64,000 nt of DNA from Flavobacterium flavigenum (lineage in GTDB: Bacteria > Bacteroidota > Bacteroidia > Flavobacteriales > Flavobacteriaceae): the NCBI RefSeq assembly GCF_027111255.2, contig NZ_CP114285.2, positions 5,208,001-5,272,000 on the forward strand, written 5' to 3'. The notes beneath the pieces were generated by a model that saw only the letters and a list, made by a program, of their open reading frames with translations, was not told the origin of the DNA and did not search any database. Of the stretch, positions 1 through 7,431 are shown one piece after another. The translations under genes were made by a program, and so were the position numbers. Numbering within the stretch: position 1 is the first letter of the stretch; each line of letters starts with the position of its first letter.

Positions 1-308
1 CTGTGGTAGTTGGGACGAATGTCTTCTAATAACCACTGCATTTCAATATTTCTGAAGGATTCTCTTTCTAATTTTCTGGAGCTTCTTATTCCGTTGATAT
101 AGCCGTACAAATAGGCCTTAAGGAACAACGTGGTATTGTAGCTCGGACGGCCTTCTCTTTTAATGGTCTGTACTGAAAACCCTAGTTTGGAAAGGTCTAT
201 AAACATAACAAATGCATCTATAAACCGCACTTGATTATCGTGAGCTATAGTGTCTTCCAGACTGGAAATACGCATTTGGTTACGAGAAATTCCTGAGATA
301 TGTTGCAT
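1..308 (-). CDS. IS1182-like transposase, N-terminal part (runs off left edge)
   Basis: An open frame runs from an ATG at 308 leftwards to the window edge (about 102 residues visible). It begins MQHISGISRNQMRISSLED and continues with a conserved block reading VRFIDAFVMFIDLSKLGF and then EGRPSYNTTLFLKAYLYGYI. This is the N-terminal (DUF772-type) region of IS1182/IS5-like DDE transposases. The catalytic DDE core would lie beyond the left edge. The right end of the insertion sequence is probably near 390, where the sequence changes into the leader of the next gene, but I could not define its inverted repeat with only one end visible. The family call rests on pattern memory of the N-terminal domain. 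Confidence 0.8.
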   Translation of the reverse strand, partial: MQHISGISRNQMRISSLEDTIAHDNQVRFIDAFVMFIDLSKLGFSVQTIKREGRPSYNTTLFLKAYLYGYINGIRSSRKLERESFRNIEMQWLLEDIRPNYH

Positions 309-395
309 CCTTAAAAATACGAAATTTCCTGCTGTAAGAAAACTTTTTTGCTATATTTGATTCGAATACAAACGGAAGTTTTTTCACAGACTGAC

Positions 396-405
396 GTTGG
401 CTGTA
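396..405 (+). other. Cassette-type site (R'-like) before orphan gene
   Basis: GTTGGCTGTA lies 13 bases before the start codon of the membrane-protein gene. It is the near-exact inverse (9 of 10) of TACAGCTAAC, which overlaps that gene's stop codon at 1100-1109. This bracketing is what gene cassettes of integron type look like (R' before the gene, R'' at its stop). The rest of the upstream site would have been removed by the IS1182-like insertion. This is inference from the pattern; no integrase is visible. Confidence 0.35.
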
Positions 406-418
406 ATTTTTAGAAAAA

Positions 419-1108
419 ATGGTCGATAAGAAAAATATTGAAAAATTAATTATTCAAAATAAAAAAAGCAATCTTTTAACTCATTTTAAAGATTCGCAAT
501 CATATAATATTACAAAATACAGTGGCGAAATTAGAGATAAAGAAATATTAATTTGGAGATCTGCATACTTTAGTAGAGGTGACTACCCAATATTTCATTT
601 AACTTTTGACAACAATAATAAATTGAAAGAAATCAAAATGGAAAAAAATCCATTTAATATCTTTTTGGACGGAGTAACTATTGTAGTATTACTTATATTA
701 ATAGTAACAATATTTATTTCAACTGACTTAAAAACTACATTTTTTGCAATTATTGCAATTACTATAATTGGATTTTTAATGCGATTACTGCTTACAAAAT
801 CTAAAATATTTGAAACTAAAATATTGATTGAAGAGTTAAAGACAACAATAAATAATTTAGATGAATTAAATATTTCCAAACAGAAAAAAGACCAAAATTC
901 AGAAAATAAAGAAGTTAATGAATGGTCTTTTTTCAAGATAATGTCAAGAATACTAATTTATCCATTTTGTGTAATTCTTATATGGTTATCGCTTACTCTT
1001 ATGATACCAGAAGGAAAAATTATAGAAGGAATATTTGCAATCATTGTAGGTCTAGCATATCCAATTTCTGACTTGCTCATAATAATAAATAAAAAAAACT
1101 ACAGCTAA
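419..1108 (+). CDS. Hypothetical four-helix membrane protein (orphan, cassette-like)
   Basis: This is a 229-residue protein that I do not recognise. Residues 1-80 are soluble and polar. Two hydrophobic helices at about 82-104 and 108-127 are followed by a Lys/Glu/Asn-rich loop (about 135-170), and two more helices sit at about 174-196 and 200-222, with a short basic tail. It is probably an inner-membrane protein with a cytoplasmic N-terminal domain. It stands alone, with a leader of only about 13 bases after the GTTGGCTGTA motif, and its stop codon is part of the inverse motif. That fits a mobile gene cassette. It is very AT-rich, more so than the core genes. No function can be assigned. Confidence 0.6.
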   Translation: MVDKKNIEKLIIQNKKSNLLTHFKDSQSYNITKYSGEIRDKEILIWRSAYFSRGDYPIFHLTFDNNNKLKEIKMEKNPFNIFLDGVTIVVLLILIVTIFISTDLKTTFFAIIAITIIGFLMRLLLTKSKIFETKILIEELKTTINNLDELNISKQKKDQNSENKEVNEWSFFKIMSRILIYPFCVILIWLSLTLMIPEGKIIEGIFAIIVGLAYPISDLLIIINKKNYS

Positions 1109-1139
1109 CAATTGCTACAAGAGATTTAAGCAATTGGCT
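1100..1139 (+). repeat. attC-like imperfect palindrome after the orphan gene
   Basis: TACAGCTAAC (1100-1109, containing the stop codon TAA) is followed by CAATTGCT (1109-1116) and, after a 12-base spacer, by its exact inverse AGCAATTG (1129-1136) and GGCT. The fold resembles the outer part of an attC recombination site. The expected terminal GTTRGGC-type box is not found downstream, so the site would be incomplete or diverged. Confidence 0.35.
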
Positions 1140-1190
1140 AATTTAAATGGTCTTGTACTTGGGAAGTTTTGGCAAATACGAAGATAAGGC

Positions 1191-1490
1191 TTAATTTAGC
1201 CCCAAACCTCTTTTAGCAAGGGAACGTTCACTGTCATTGTTGAATGTTCCATCAAAAGCCCTATTTGCAATCACCGTTCGGTTCACAGATTTGGCCAGCT
1301 CGGATTTTTAACGTATTCGGATTGTCCTTTTGCCATTCAGCAAATGCATTTTCAAGCGTTTTCAAAATTTTACTTGGCAGTTGAGCGCAAGCAATTGCAT
1401 ATTTACGATTTTTGTTTTATCGCTTGACTGCTTTTCGGCTTGCTGACCGCAAGCCGAAAGACAATACAATACAAAAATTGTGATTAAAAT
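1191..1490 (-). pseudogene. Broken small lipoprotein gene
   Basis: On the minus strand three short stretches in different frames read as one protein. The first is ITIFVLYCLSACGQQAEKQS, a lipoprotein signal with Cys lipobox. The second is KYAIACAQLPSKILKTLENA and onward to WQKDNPNTL. The third is ELAKSVNRTVIANRAFDGTF, ending in RSLAKRGLGLN before a TAA at 1193-1191. Two frameshifts separate them, one near the KIVNM/KYAIAC junction (about 1398-1405) and one just after NPNTL (about 1305-1312). No ATG precedes the signal peptide. The 5' end abuts the stop codon of the DoxX-like gene, so it was once the second gene of that operon. Function is unknown (about 100 residues when intact). Confidence 0.6.
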
Positions 1491-1491
1491 T

Positions 1492-1854
1492 TCACTTCGT
1501 ATAATTCAGTTTTCTGAAATAATAGTAAGAAACAGCAAGAATAGCAAAAGGTACAAGTGGTGCAATACCTTTTATCCAGCCATCAATAAGAAAATGCGCC
1601 AGACTTGCTGAAAGTAAAAGTATTCCAAATCCAACATACGACCATTCCTTAAACATTATTGGAATTGCAGGAATAAGAATAATTACTGCGCCAACAATTT
1701 TTAGAATGTCTAATTCTAATCCAAAATAACTTGGAAATTCCATTCTGCGAATAGTTTCTTCTAAGTATTCACGTGGTGCAAAATACGAAGGCAAGACAAT
1801 TAAAGCCATAGCTATAATGGTTACTGTCCGATAGATTTTTTTCTCTTTGTTCAT
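1492..1854 (-). CDS. DoxX-like family membrane protein
   Basis: This 120-residue protein has four hydrophobic helices (about 8-26, 47-66, 70-87 and 96-113). The segment LKIVGAVIILIPAIPIMFKEW followed by GFGILLLSASLAHFLIDG is typical of the short DoxX-like (DoxX_2) proteins common in Bacteroidetes. Their biochemical role is unsettled; many sit beside stress or redox regulators. It is transcribed divergently from an HxlR regulator gene, with a shared intergenic region holding symmetric CTAACC/GGTTAG repeats, so it is probably the direct target of that regulator. The gene that followed it is a broken lipoprotein. Confidence 0.75.
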   Translation of the reverse strand: MNKEKKIYRTVTIIAMALIVLPSYFAPREYLEETIRRMEFPSYFGLELDILKIVGAVIILIPAIPIMFKEWSYVGFGILLLSASLAHFLIDGWIKGIAPLVPFAILAVSYYYFRKLNYTK

Positions 1855-1897
1855 CTTTTTTAATTTGTTTCGTTTGAAGTTGCGAAATTATCTATAT

Positions 1898-1954
1898 TTA
1901 CTAACCAATAGTAAGCACTAACCCAACGGTTAGCACTCACTTTTAGGTTAGTAA
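1898..1954. promoter_or_regulatory. Nested operator between DoxX-like and HxlR genes
   Basis: An outer perfect inverted repeat TTACTAACC (1898-1906) / GGTTAGTAA (1946-1954) encloses an inner pair CTAACC (1918-1923) / GGTTAG (1928-1933). There are four half-sites in 57 bases, centred in the divergent intergenic region and ending 17 bases before the HxlR start codon. HxlR proteins are dimeric winged-helix regulators that bind such dyads, so autoregulation and control of the DoxX-like gene is the natural reading (inference). Confidence 0.55.
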
Positions 1955-1971
1955 TGTAATTTTGTTGGATA

Positions 1972-2313
1972 ATGGCAAAGACAATTAAATGTGATTCTTC
2001 AGGTATTCGTGCTATAAAAGATGCGATGGAAACGCTGAGCGGAAATTGGAAACTTCCGATTTTGTTTTCATTGTCGGGCGGTGCAAAACGTTTCAAAGAA
2101 ATTACAAGAGAAATTGATGGCATTAGCGATAAAATGTTAAGCAAAGAATTGAAAGACCTGGAAACAAATCATCTTGTAAAACGAACAGTTGTTGACACTT
2201 TTCCACCAACAGTTCAATATGAAATAACAGCACACGCAGAAACTTTGTTTGAGGTAATGAAAGCATTACGTGATTGGGGACAAAACCACCGAAAGAAAAT
2301 CATAGAAGGATAG
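1972..2313 (+). CDS. HxlR-family winged-helix transcriptional regulator (1)
   Basis: This 113-residue protein has the HxlR core: LSGNWKLPILFSLSGGAKRF, then EITREIDGISDKMLSKELKDL (recognition helix region) and TVVDTFPPTVQYEITAHAETL (the beta wing), ending in a WGQNH tail. The length is normal for the family. The usual N-terminal cysteine is present at residue 7 in IKCDSSG. These regulators often sense reactive electrophiles or aldehydes. It is intact, divergent from the DoxX-like gene, and lies 189 bases upstream of a broken SDR gene on the same strand. Confidence 0.85.
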   Translation: MAKTIKCDSSGIRAIKDAMETLSGNWKLPILFSLSGGAKRFKEITREIDGISDKMLSKELKDLETNHLVKRTVVDTFPPTVQYEITAHAETLFEVMKALRDWGQNHRKKIIEG

Positions 2314-2450
2314 CAATAAGCAATAATTACAAATCGCTAAAAGCCTAGCTATTGTACGATATCGTCTTTTTGTAAATATTTAAAATCATAAAACCAAAGA
2401 ACAAAACCTAATTCTAATTAAAACTCATTTTTTTGCCAAATGACAAATAA

Positions 2451-2476
2451 CTCCATTTTTTATGGAGCCAACTTTG
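2451..2476 (+). promoter_or_regulatory. Operator palindrome and promoter of broken SDR gene
   Basis: CTCCAT (2451-2456) and ATGGAG (2462-2467) form a perfect dyad with a 5-base spacer. It is followed at once by CAACTTTG (2469-2476), a one-mismatch version of the Bacteroidetes -7 element TAnnTTTG, 26 bases before the ATG. A repressor on the dyad would cover the promoter. The second broken SDR gene has the same arrangement at 4302-4336. Confidence 0.45.
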
Positions 2477-2502
2477 CTTATTATTAATTTAAAAATGAAA
2501 TA

Positions 2503-3315
2503 ATGGCAAAGACAGTTTTAGTAACAGGTGCTTCGGCAGGAATTGGAAAAGCAACAGCAATTTATTTGGCACAAAACGGTTACAATGTTTACGGTGCAGC
2601 ACGCAGAACAGAGAAGATGCAAGATTTAAAAATACACGGTATAAAACCAATTTCTTTAGATATTACCAAAGAAGAAAGCCTTGTTGCTTGTGTTGAACAA
2701 ATTTTGAAAGAAGCAGGAAGCATTGACATTTTAGTCAACAATGCAGGTTCAGGGTATTACGGTGCGCTGGAAGATATGCCAATGCGTGATGCAAAATATC
2801 AGTTGGAAGTAAACGTTTTTGGTTTGGCTCGTTTGATACAGTTAGTATTGCCTGCTATGCGAAAAAGGAGCTATGGCAAAATTGTAAACATTTCATCTAT
2901 TGGGGGTAAAGTAACTTTGCCAATGGGCGTATAGTATCACGCCAGTAAATTTGCTGTTGAAGGATTGAGTGACGCACTTCGCAAAGAAGTAAAGCCGTTC
3001 GGAATTGACGTAATTGTGATTGAGCCGGGCGGAACAAAATCAGAAATGACAGGGTTTGGAACAGAATATATGTCAAAAGTTTCGGGTAATACCGCATACA
3101 GCTCTTTGGCAAAAGGTGTAATGAAGATGTATGCAGCAGTAGAGAAAAATGCAGCAGACCCAATTGTTATTGCTAAACTGATCAAGCAAGGCATTGAAGC
3201 AAATCATCCAAAAACAAGATATGTTGGTGCTTCAGGAGCAAAAATGATGTTGTTTTTCAGAAAAATTCTGTCTGATAAAATGTTTGACAAAATGATAATG
3301 AACCAAATGAAATAA
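2503..3315 (+). pseudogene. Short-chain dehydrogenase/reductase with nonsense mutation
   Basis: One frame encodes a classical SDR of about 270 residues: the Rossmann motif TGASAGIG near residue 8, NNAG near residue 82, a Ser in NISSIGGK, and YHASK holding the catalytic Tyr and Lys. The frame is interrupted by TAG at 2932-2934, directly before the catalytic Tyr. SDRs of this group usually have Trp or a similar residue at this spot, so TGG to TAG is the simplest explanation. The downstream half (EGLSDALRKEVKPFGIDVIV to the C-terminus) is intact in the same frame. A truncated protein would lack the active site. It was probably an oxidoreductase in an operon with the following Crp-like gene (4-base gap). 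Confidence 0.85.
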
Positions 3316-3319
3316 AACT

Positions 3320-3836
3320 ATGGATAAACTTATCAATTATTTATTGCAATTCGGAAATTTGAACAAACAGCAAATAGACTTTATTACAAGTATGTCAACA
3401 GAATTAACACTTCGTAAAGAAAACTATTTTTCAGAAGCAGGCAAAATTGCAAAACAGGTTGGATTCATTTTGGAAGGTATTCTCCGGGTTTGCTATTACA
3501 ACAACAATGGCGAAGAGATTACCACGTATTTTATAGACGAAAATAATTTTGTTGTGGACCTGGACAGTTTTGATAACAAAATTCCATCTTCAGGATATGT
3601 GCAAGCCATTACGGACTGCAAACTAATTGTGTTTTCTAAACAAAATTGTCAAAAAATCATTAATACAAAAGATAGAAAGAAGAAGTCCTTTGGTTTCAGA
3701 AGATGCCACAACACGCTATCTGGCGTTTATGGAGAAATATCCCCAGCTCGTCAATCGTATTCCGCTTTCTTATTTGGCCTCCTACCTGGGAGTTACACAA
3801 TCTTCTTTGAGCAGAATCAGGAAAAATATCCGATAA
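3320..3836 (+). pseudogene. Crp/Fnr-family regulator, frameshifted with internal deletion
   Basis: The first frame gives the cyclic-nucleotide-binding-like barrel (residues 1-115, including AGKIAKQVGFILEGILRVCY and TYFIDENNFVVDLDSF). It then continues out of register to 3868. The correct C-terminus is in another frame: RRSPLVSEDATTRYLAFMEK, then RIPLSYLASYLGVTQSSLSR, the helix-turn-helix, ending in IRKNIR at 3836. Relatives have about 20 more residues between the barrel and this part, so the defect near 3660-3680 is a small deletion that also shifts the frame. The regulator is inactive unless the read is in error. It starts 4 bases after the broken SDR gene. Confidence 0.8.
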
Positions 3837-3869
3837 TTTACCGTCTCATTTTTTTAGTAGATACATGAT

Positions 3870-4229
3870 TTAGGACTTCAAACGTCTTAAAATAACGGAA
3901 CGTAAATGCTCTTCATTTTTGTCGCCCCAGTTTCCCAAAACAGAAATTACAGGAATTAGCGTTTTACCAAATTCAGTTAAGCTATATTCTACTTTTGGCG
4001 GTACGACAGGATAAATCTTCTTTGCAATCAATTCGTGTTCTTCCAGTTCCTTTAGCTGAATATTAAGGACACGTCTTGTTGCATCAGGAATTTTCCGCTG
4101 CAGTTCACTTGGGCGTTTATGTCCTTCATTGATAAACCACAACAAACGAATTTTCCATTTGCCATACAGCACTTCGCCAATCAAATCCAGGCCACAATTT
4201 AGGTTTGGTAAAATCTTTCTTTCATACAT
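3870..4229 (-). CDS. HxlR-family winged-helix transcriptional regulator (2)
   Basis: This 119-residue protein contains NCGLDLIGEVLYGKWKIRLL, then KRPSELQRKIPDATRRVLNI and PVVPPKVEYSLTEFGKTLIP, all HxlR hallmarks, with Cys at residue 12. It is intact and divergent from the broken SDR gene at 4355, with 125 bases between them that carry a dyad overlapping the SDR promoter. Its presumed target operon has decayed while the regulator is still open. Confidence 0.85.
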   Translation of the reverse strand: MYERKILPNLNCGLDLIGEVLYGKWKIRLLWFINEGHKRPSELQRKIPDATRRVLNIQLKELEEHELIAKKIYPVVPPKVEYSLTEFGKTLIPVISVLGNWGDKNEEHLRSVILRRLKS

Positions 4230-4301
4230 AAGACAAAATTAAATCAATGTTCCAAATTGTGCAATAGGGGAAAAATTTATCCCTATCTGAATCGTAATTC
4301 C

Positions 4302-4336
4302 GTACTTGTGAGAAGCGTACATAAGTCTCAACTTTG
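4302..4336 (+). promoter_or_regulatory. Operator-like dyad overlapping promoter of second SDR gene
   Basis: GTACTT-GTGAG-AAG-C-GTAC (4302-4320) is a near-palindrome. CAACTTTG (4329-4336), one base off TAnnTTTG, follows 8 bases later and 18 bases before the ATG. The dyad covers the -33 to -13 region, as expected of an HxlR repressor site. A further weak dyad AGGG...CCCT spans 4266-4284. Confidence 0.4.
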
Positions 4337-4354
4337 CCTAAAATAATTTAGCAA

Positions 4355-5147
4355 ATGGAGCAACAATTTAATTTCAACAACGAGTTATCAGGTAGGATTG
4401 CCTTGGTAACAGGAGGTACAAAAGGAGCAGGAAGAGCAATTGCAGAAAGGCTTTTACAAGCTGGTGCAACAGTTATCATCACCGCACGCAACGCACCCGA
4501 AAAAGAAAACACAAACCTGCATTTCATTGCTTCCGATTTAAGCAAGGCAGAAGATGCAAAAAAAGTAGTAAGCAAAGTGCTGTCAACTTATGGAAAGCTG
4601 GATATTCTTGTAAACAACCTTGGTTCTTCAGTAACTCCTGCCGGAGGTTTTGCTGCATTAACAGATGATGACTGGGAATCAACGCTACAGGCTAATTTGC
4701 TTGCCCCTGTACGAATGGACAGAGGTTTTTTACCACAAATGATTGACCGAAAGTGGCGTTATCATTCACATTGCTTCCATTCAGGGCAAACTGCCACTCT
4801 ATGATTCTACATTACCTTATGCTGCTTCAAAAGCAGCATTGATTAACTACAGTAAAAGTCTATCCAATGAAGTGGCGTCAAAAGGCGTTCGTGTGCTCAC
4901 TGTTTCGCCGGGATGGATCAATACAACAGCATCAAAAGCATGGCTGGCGGAAATTGCCAGAAACGCAAATAGTACGGTAGAAGAAGCGCAGCAAGGTGTA
5001 ATGGATGCATTGGGCGGAATACCTTTTGGAAGACCTGCTGAATCTGAAGAGGTTGCAGAACTCGTAGGTTTTTTGGTTTCACCAAGAGCAAATTATTTAA
5101 CAGGGACCAATTTTGTAATAGACGGCGGAACAGTGCCAACAATTTAA
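4355..5147 (+). pseudogene. Short-chain dehydrogenase/reductase, frameshifted
   Basis: The N-terminal frame encodes TGGTKGAGRAIAERLLQAGA (cofactor site, near residue 19), NNLGSS and an alpha/beta Rossmann core up to RGFLPQMIDRK. The reading frame then shifts at 4751-4753. The continuation, in another frame, is SGVIIHIASIQGKLPLYDST, then YAASK (catalytic Tyr/Lys), RVLTVSPGWINT and a C-terminal VIDGGTVPTI, ending at 5147. The intact protein would have about 263 residues, normal for the family. The catalytic residues are separated from the cofactor-binding half by the shift, so it is non-functional as read. Confidence 0.85.
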
Positions 5148-5168
5148 TAATTAAAAAAAATATAAATT

Positions 5169-5483
5169 ATGGACTTACCAAAAGTAGTAGCAGAATTAGT
5201 AAAAACACAAAACAGTTTTGACAGCGTTGCTTATGCCAAATGTTTTACAGAGACAGCCGTGGTTTTTGACGAGGGCAAAACGCATAACGGTAGAAAAGAA
5301 ATAGAAAACTGGATAGAAAAGGCAAATAAAAAATATCACGCAACAATGAAACCCCTTGAATATTCAGAAATTGAGCATACATTGTAAACCGAGGTTTCAG
5401 GGAATTTTCCAGGAAGTCCCATTAGAATGACTTATCATTATGAATTCGAAGAAGGATTAATTCAATCATTAAAAATCGTGTAA
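5169..5483 (+). pseudogene. SnoaL/NTF2-like protein with in-frame stop
   Basis: The frame opens with MDLPKVVAELVKTQNSFDSV, followed by CFTETAVVFDEGKTHNGRKE and IENWIEKANKKYHATM, typical of short NTF2-like (SnoaL) alpha+beta barrels. TAA at 5385-5387 interrupts it, but the same frame continues TEVSGNFPGSPIRMTYHYEF to GLIQSLKIV and ends at 5483, completing the barrel (about 104 residues). AAA to TAA is the simplest cause. It lies 21 bases after the broken SDR gene and was probably co-transcribed with it. Confidence 0.75.
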
Positions 5484-5513
5484 ATTAATATATAAATAAT
5501 ACTTAAAAACTAT

Positions 5514-5564
5514 TAGTAGAAGCAGGGCTGAAGTGTAAACTTCGGCTTTTGCGTTTCTACTAAA
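5514..5564 (+). terminator. Long imperfect hairpin after the decayed operon
   Basis: The arm starting TAGTAGAAGCAGGGCTGAAGT (5514-5534) pairs with ACTTCGGCTTTTGCGTTTCT and onward (5539-5562). It closes the SDR/SnoaL operon. There is no long T-run after it, so it may work as a weak terminator or an RNA-processing hairpin. Confidence 0.45.
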
Positions 5565-5690
5565 CTTTTGTACATTTATCGGGCTAAAGCTTTTTTGTTT
5601 ACTTTCGTCAATAGCCAAGGAAGTTAACCGATACAGTTTTGATAATTCAAAAACGACATAAGACTCCACAATAGTAATAAATAATTTATA

Positions 5691-6611
5691 ATGATTACAC
5701 AAAATTCACAATTTACAAGAGTTGAAGATAACAAGAATGTTTGGTTATCTAAAAAAAACAATCAGGAGTTTAATTTTACGGACTATGGTATACACCCCAC
5801 TATTCTTAGTAACGAAGCTGAGGTTGGACAGGCAATGTTAAATGAGCTTTATAGTACAGCTGCCTCAAAGGAAGGTGATATTAATATAGCCCTTTTGGGT
5901 GGGAGAGGAGCTCAGGAGTTGCATCGTTTACTTGGAGAGTTGGCCAAAACAACAGAACAGGATCAGCTCCTGGCCAGGCTGAATGTCTTTACACAGGATG
6001 CACTTGCGCCTTTGAGTATGAATAATAGTTTTAGTTTTGTGAGGGATTTTGAACGTATTTTAGGTGATGCTTTTTTCAAAAAAATAAAAAGTTTTACACC
6101 GATGCAAACAGATACAAAAGATTTAGAGTCCGCTCTTATAAAGTATTTGAATAAACTGGAAGAATTAGGAGGTTTAGATATATTTTTTATTGGTCATGGT
6201 CCTGAAGAAAATCAGGCATCACATCTTGCTTATATTAAACCCTTCTCGGGAGCGCAGAATCATCATATTGCCGGGATAATTCCAATATCGAGTAGTATTC
6301 TGGAGCATCACATTAGCAAGTTCAAAGCCGGAGGAAGCCTTGTAAATGAAAGTGATGAAAAGGAGTGTCGATCTGCTGAATACATTCTTACTTTAGGGCC
6401 GGCTGCGATATTACAAGCGAGGAAAATCATTCAGTCTCTTGTAGATGCCGATTCTGCTCCTGCTAAAGTTCAAACTTATAAAAACGTGCTTACGACATCC
6501 CTGAGTTCTGATAAGAATGAAGCGTTGGCGCAACTAAATGCAAATCCGGGGTTATGGATCAGGTTGCATCCCAATACAAAGTCTTTTGTCCTGCCTAATT
6601 TAGGGCTGTAA
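5691..6611 (+). CDS. NagB/6-phosphogluconolactonase-fold protein with altered active site
   Basis: This 306-residue protein follows the glucosamine-6-phosphate deaminase/6-phosphogluconolactonase fold. It has a sugar-phosphate loop NIALLGGRGAQELHRLL (residues 65-81), a segment FTQDALAPLSMNNSFSFVRD (100-119) that lines up with the FNMDEY...SY block of NagB, and GHGPEENQASHLAYIKPFSG (168-187) that lines up with the G.G.DGHIAFNEP block. The catalytic Asp-Glu-Tyr and Asp-Gly-His are replaced (DAL and EEN). It is about 40 residues longer than NagB. The fold assignment is moderately secure; the reaction, if any, is unknown, and a sensor or non-catalytic role is possible. It stands alone, with a 79-base gap before its own TACATTTA-type promoter candidate at 5571. 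Confidence 0.55.
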   Translation: MITQNSQFTRVEDNKNVWLSKKNNQEFNFTDYGIHPTILSNEAEVGQAMLNELYSTAASKEGDINIALLGGRGAQELHRLLGELAKTTEQDQLLARLNVFTQDALAPLSMNNSFSFVRDFERILGDAFFKKIKSFTPMQTDTKDLESALIKYLNKLEELGGLDIFFIGHGPEENQASHLAYIKPFSGAQNHHIAGIIPISSSILEHHISKFKAGGSLVNESDEKECRSAEYILTLGPAAILQARKIIQSLVDADSAPAKVQTYKNVLTTSLSSDKNEALAQLNANPGLWIRLHPNTKSFVLPNLGL

Positions 6612-6826
6612 TTTAGAAGAAAGCTATTTAATTCATTTTTATTTGGTTCGGAAGTTTTAAGTTATTGAACATTAAAAATGATTTGATATTAAGTTAGTGG
6701 AAAGATAGTTTGTATTTATGAGGATTTGTTTTGCGTGTTTGTTATCTGGTGGAGAATCCTAAGAATGAACTTAAGTTGGTTGCAAAACCTTTGTTACAGT
6801 AAAAATATTAATATAAAATTAAGGTA

Positions 6827-7030
6827 ATGAAACAAACGAAAAAAAAACCAGCAAAAACGTGCTATAATCATATTGGAGGAAAGCTTGGAACTCTTCTTTT
6901 TGACCAATTTATCAGCAAAGGGTGGATTGAAAAGGAAAAGTTTAGTGACAAACATTTTTTTATTACCGAAAAAGGAGAAAAAGAATTTACAAAACTTGGA
7001 ATAGATCTTTCACAAATACAATCAGAATAA
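6827..7030 (+). CDS. Small winged-helix (ArsR-type C-terminal) protein
   Basis: This is a 67-residue basic protein: KTCYNHIGGKLGTLLFDQFI, then KGWIEKEKFSDKHFFITEKG and EKEFTKLGIDL. It matches the C-terminal half of ArsR-like regulators that read CYDHLAGKLG...LTEKG...LGID. The N-terminal HTH of the long family members is missing, so it is either a stand-alone short form (also seen in other flavobacteria) or a truncated relative. It is 2 bases upstream of the VOC gene and surely co-transcribed with it. Confidence 0.55.
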   Translation: MKQTKKKPAKTCYNHIGGKLGTLLFDQFISKGWIEKEKFSDKHFFITEKGEKEFTKLGIDLSQIQSE

Positions 7031-7032
7031 AC

Positions 7033-7401
7033 ATGAATATCATTACGGATTACGACAATTTTTTTCTGCCTGCCAATAATCTCGATATGGCGAAAGAGTT
7101 TTACATAAACAAACTTGGACTTGAGATTAAGTTTGACTTTGCAAGTAAAGGAATGACAGCTTTTAGAGTTGGCGAAAATGAATCTGCAATTATCGTCAGT
7201 AATAGGCAAAATGCAAAACCCGCAATTTGGTTTACAGTCAACAATGTTCGACAAGCATACGAAGAACTAAAACAAAAAGGAATTGATTTTTTAAGTGAGC
7301 CTTTTGAGATTATGACTGGACTTTGCGTTGAGTTCATCGATCCCTTCGGAAATAAATTAGGTTTAACAGACTACTCTAAGATGTCTAATATAAACAAATA
7401 A
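7033..7401 (+). CDS. VOC-family (glyoxalase/bleomycin-resistance-like) protein
   Basis: This 122-residue protein has one beta-alpha-beta-beta-beta repeat pair: LPANNLDMAKEFYINKLGLE, then GMTAFRVGENESAIIV, NVRQAYEELKQKGIDFLSEP and CVEFIDPFGNKLGLTDY. This is the standard single-chain VOC pattern (dioxygenase, glyoxalase or antibiotic-binding). The C-terminal E of VEFIDPFGN is at the usual metal-ligand position, but the exact substrate cannot be told. It forms a two-gene operon with the small wHTH protein and converges on an HxlR gene. Confidence 0.8.
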   Translation: MNIITDYDNFFLPANNLDMAKEFYINKLGLEIKFDFASKGMTAFRVGENESAIIVSNRQNAKPAIWFTVNNVRQAYEELKQKGIDFLSEPFEIMTGLCVEFIDPFGNKLGLTDYSKMSNINK

Positions 7402-7431
7402 TGATATTTTTTGGAACTAAACTTTACAATT

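Noticed and set aside
5469-5702. Minus-strand open frame over the gap after the SnoaL-like pseudogene
   Set aside because: It spans the hairpin at 5514-5562 and has no recognisable motif; the gap is better explained as terminator plus promoter.
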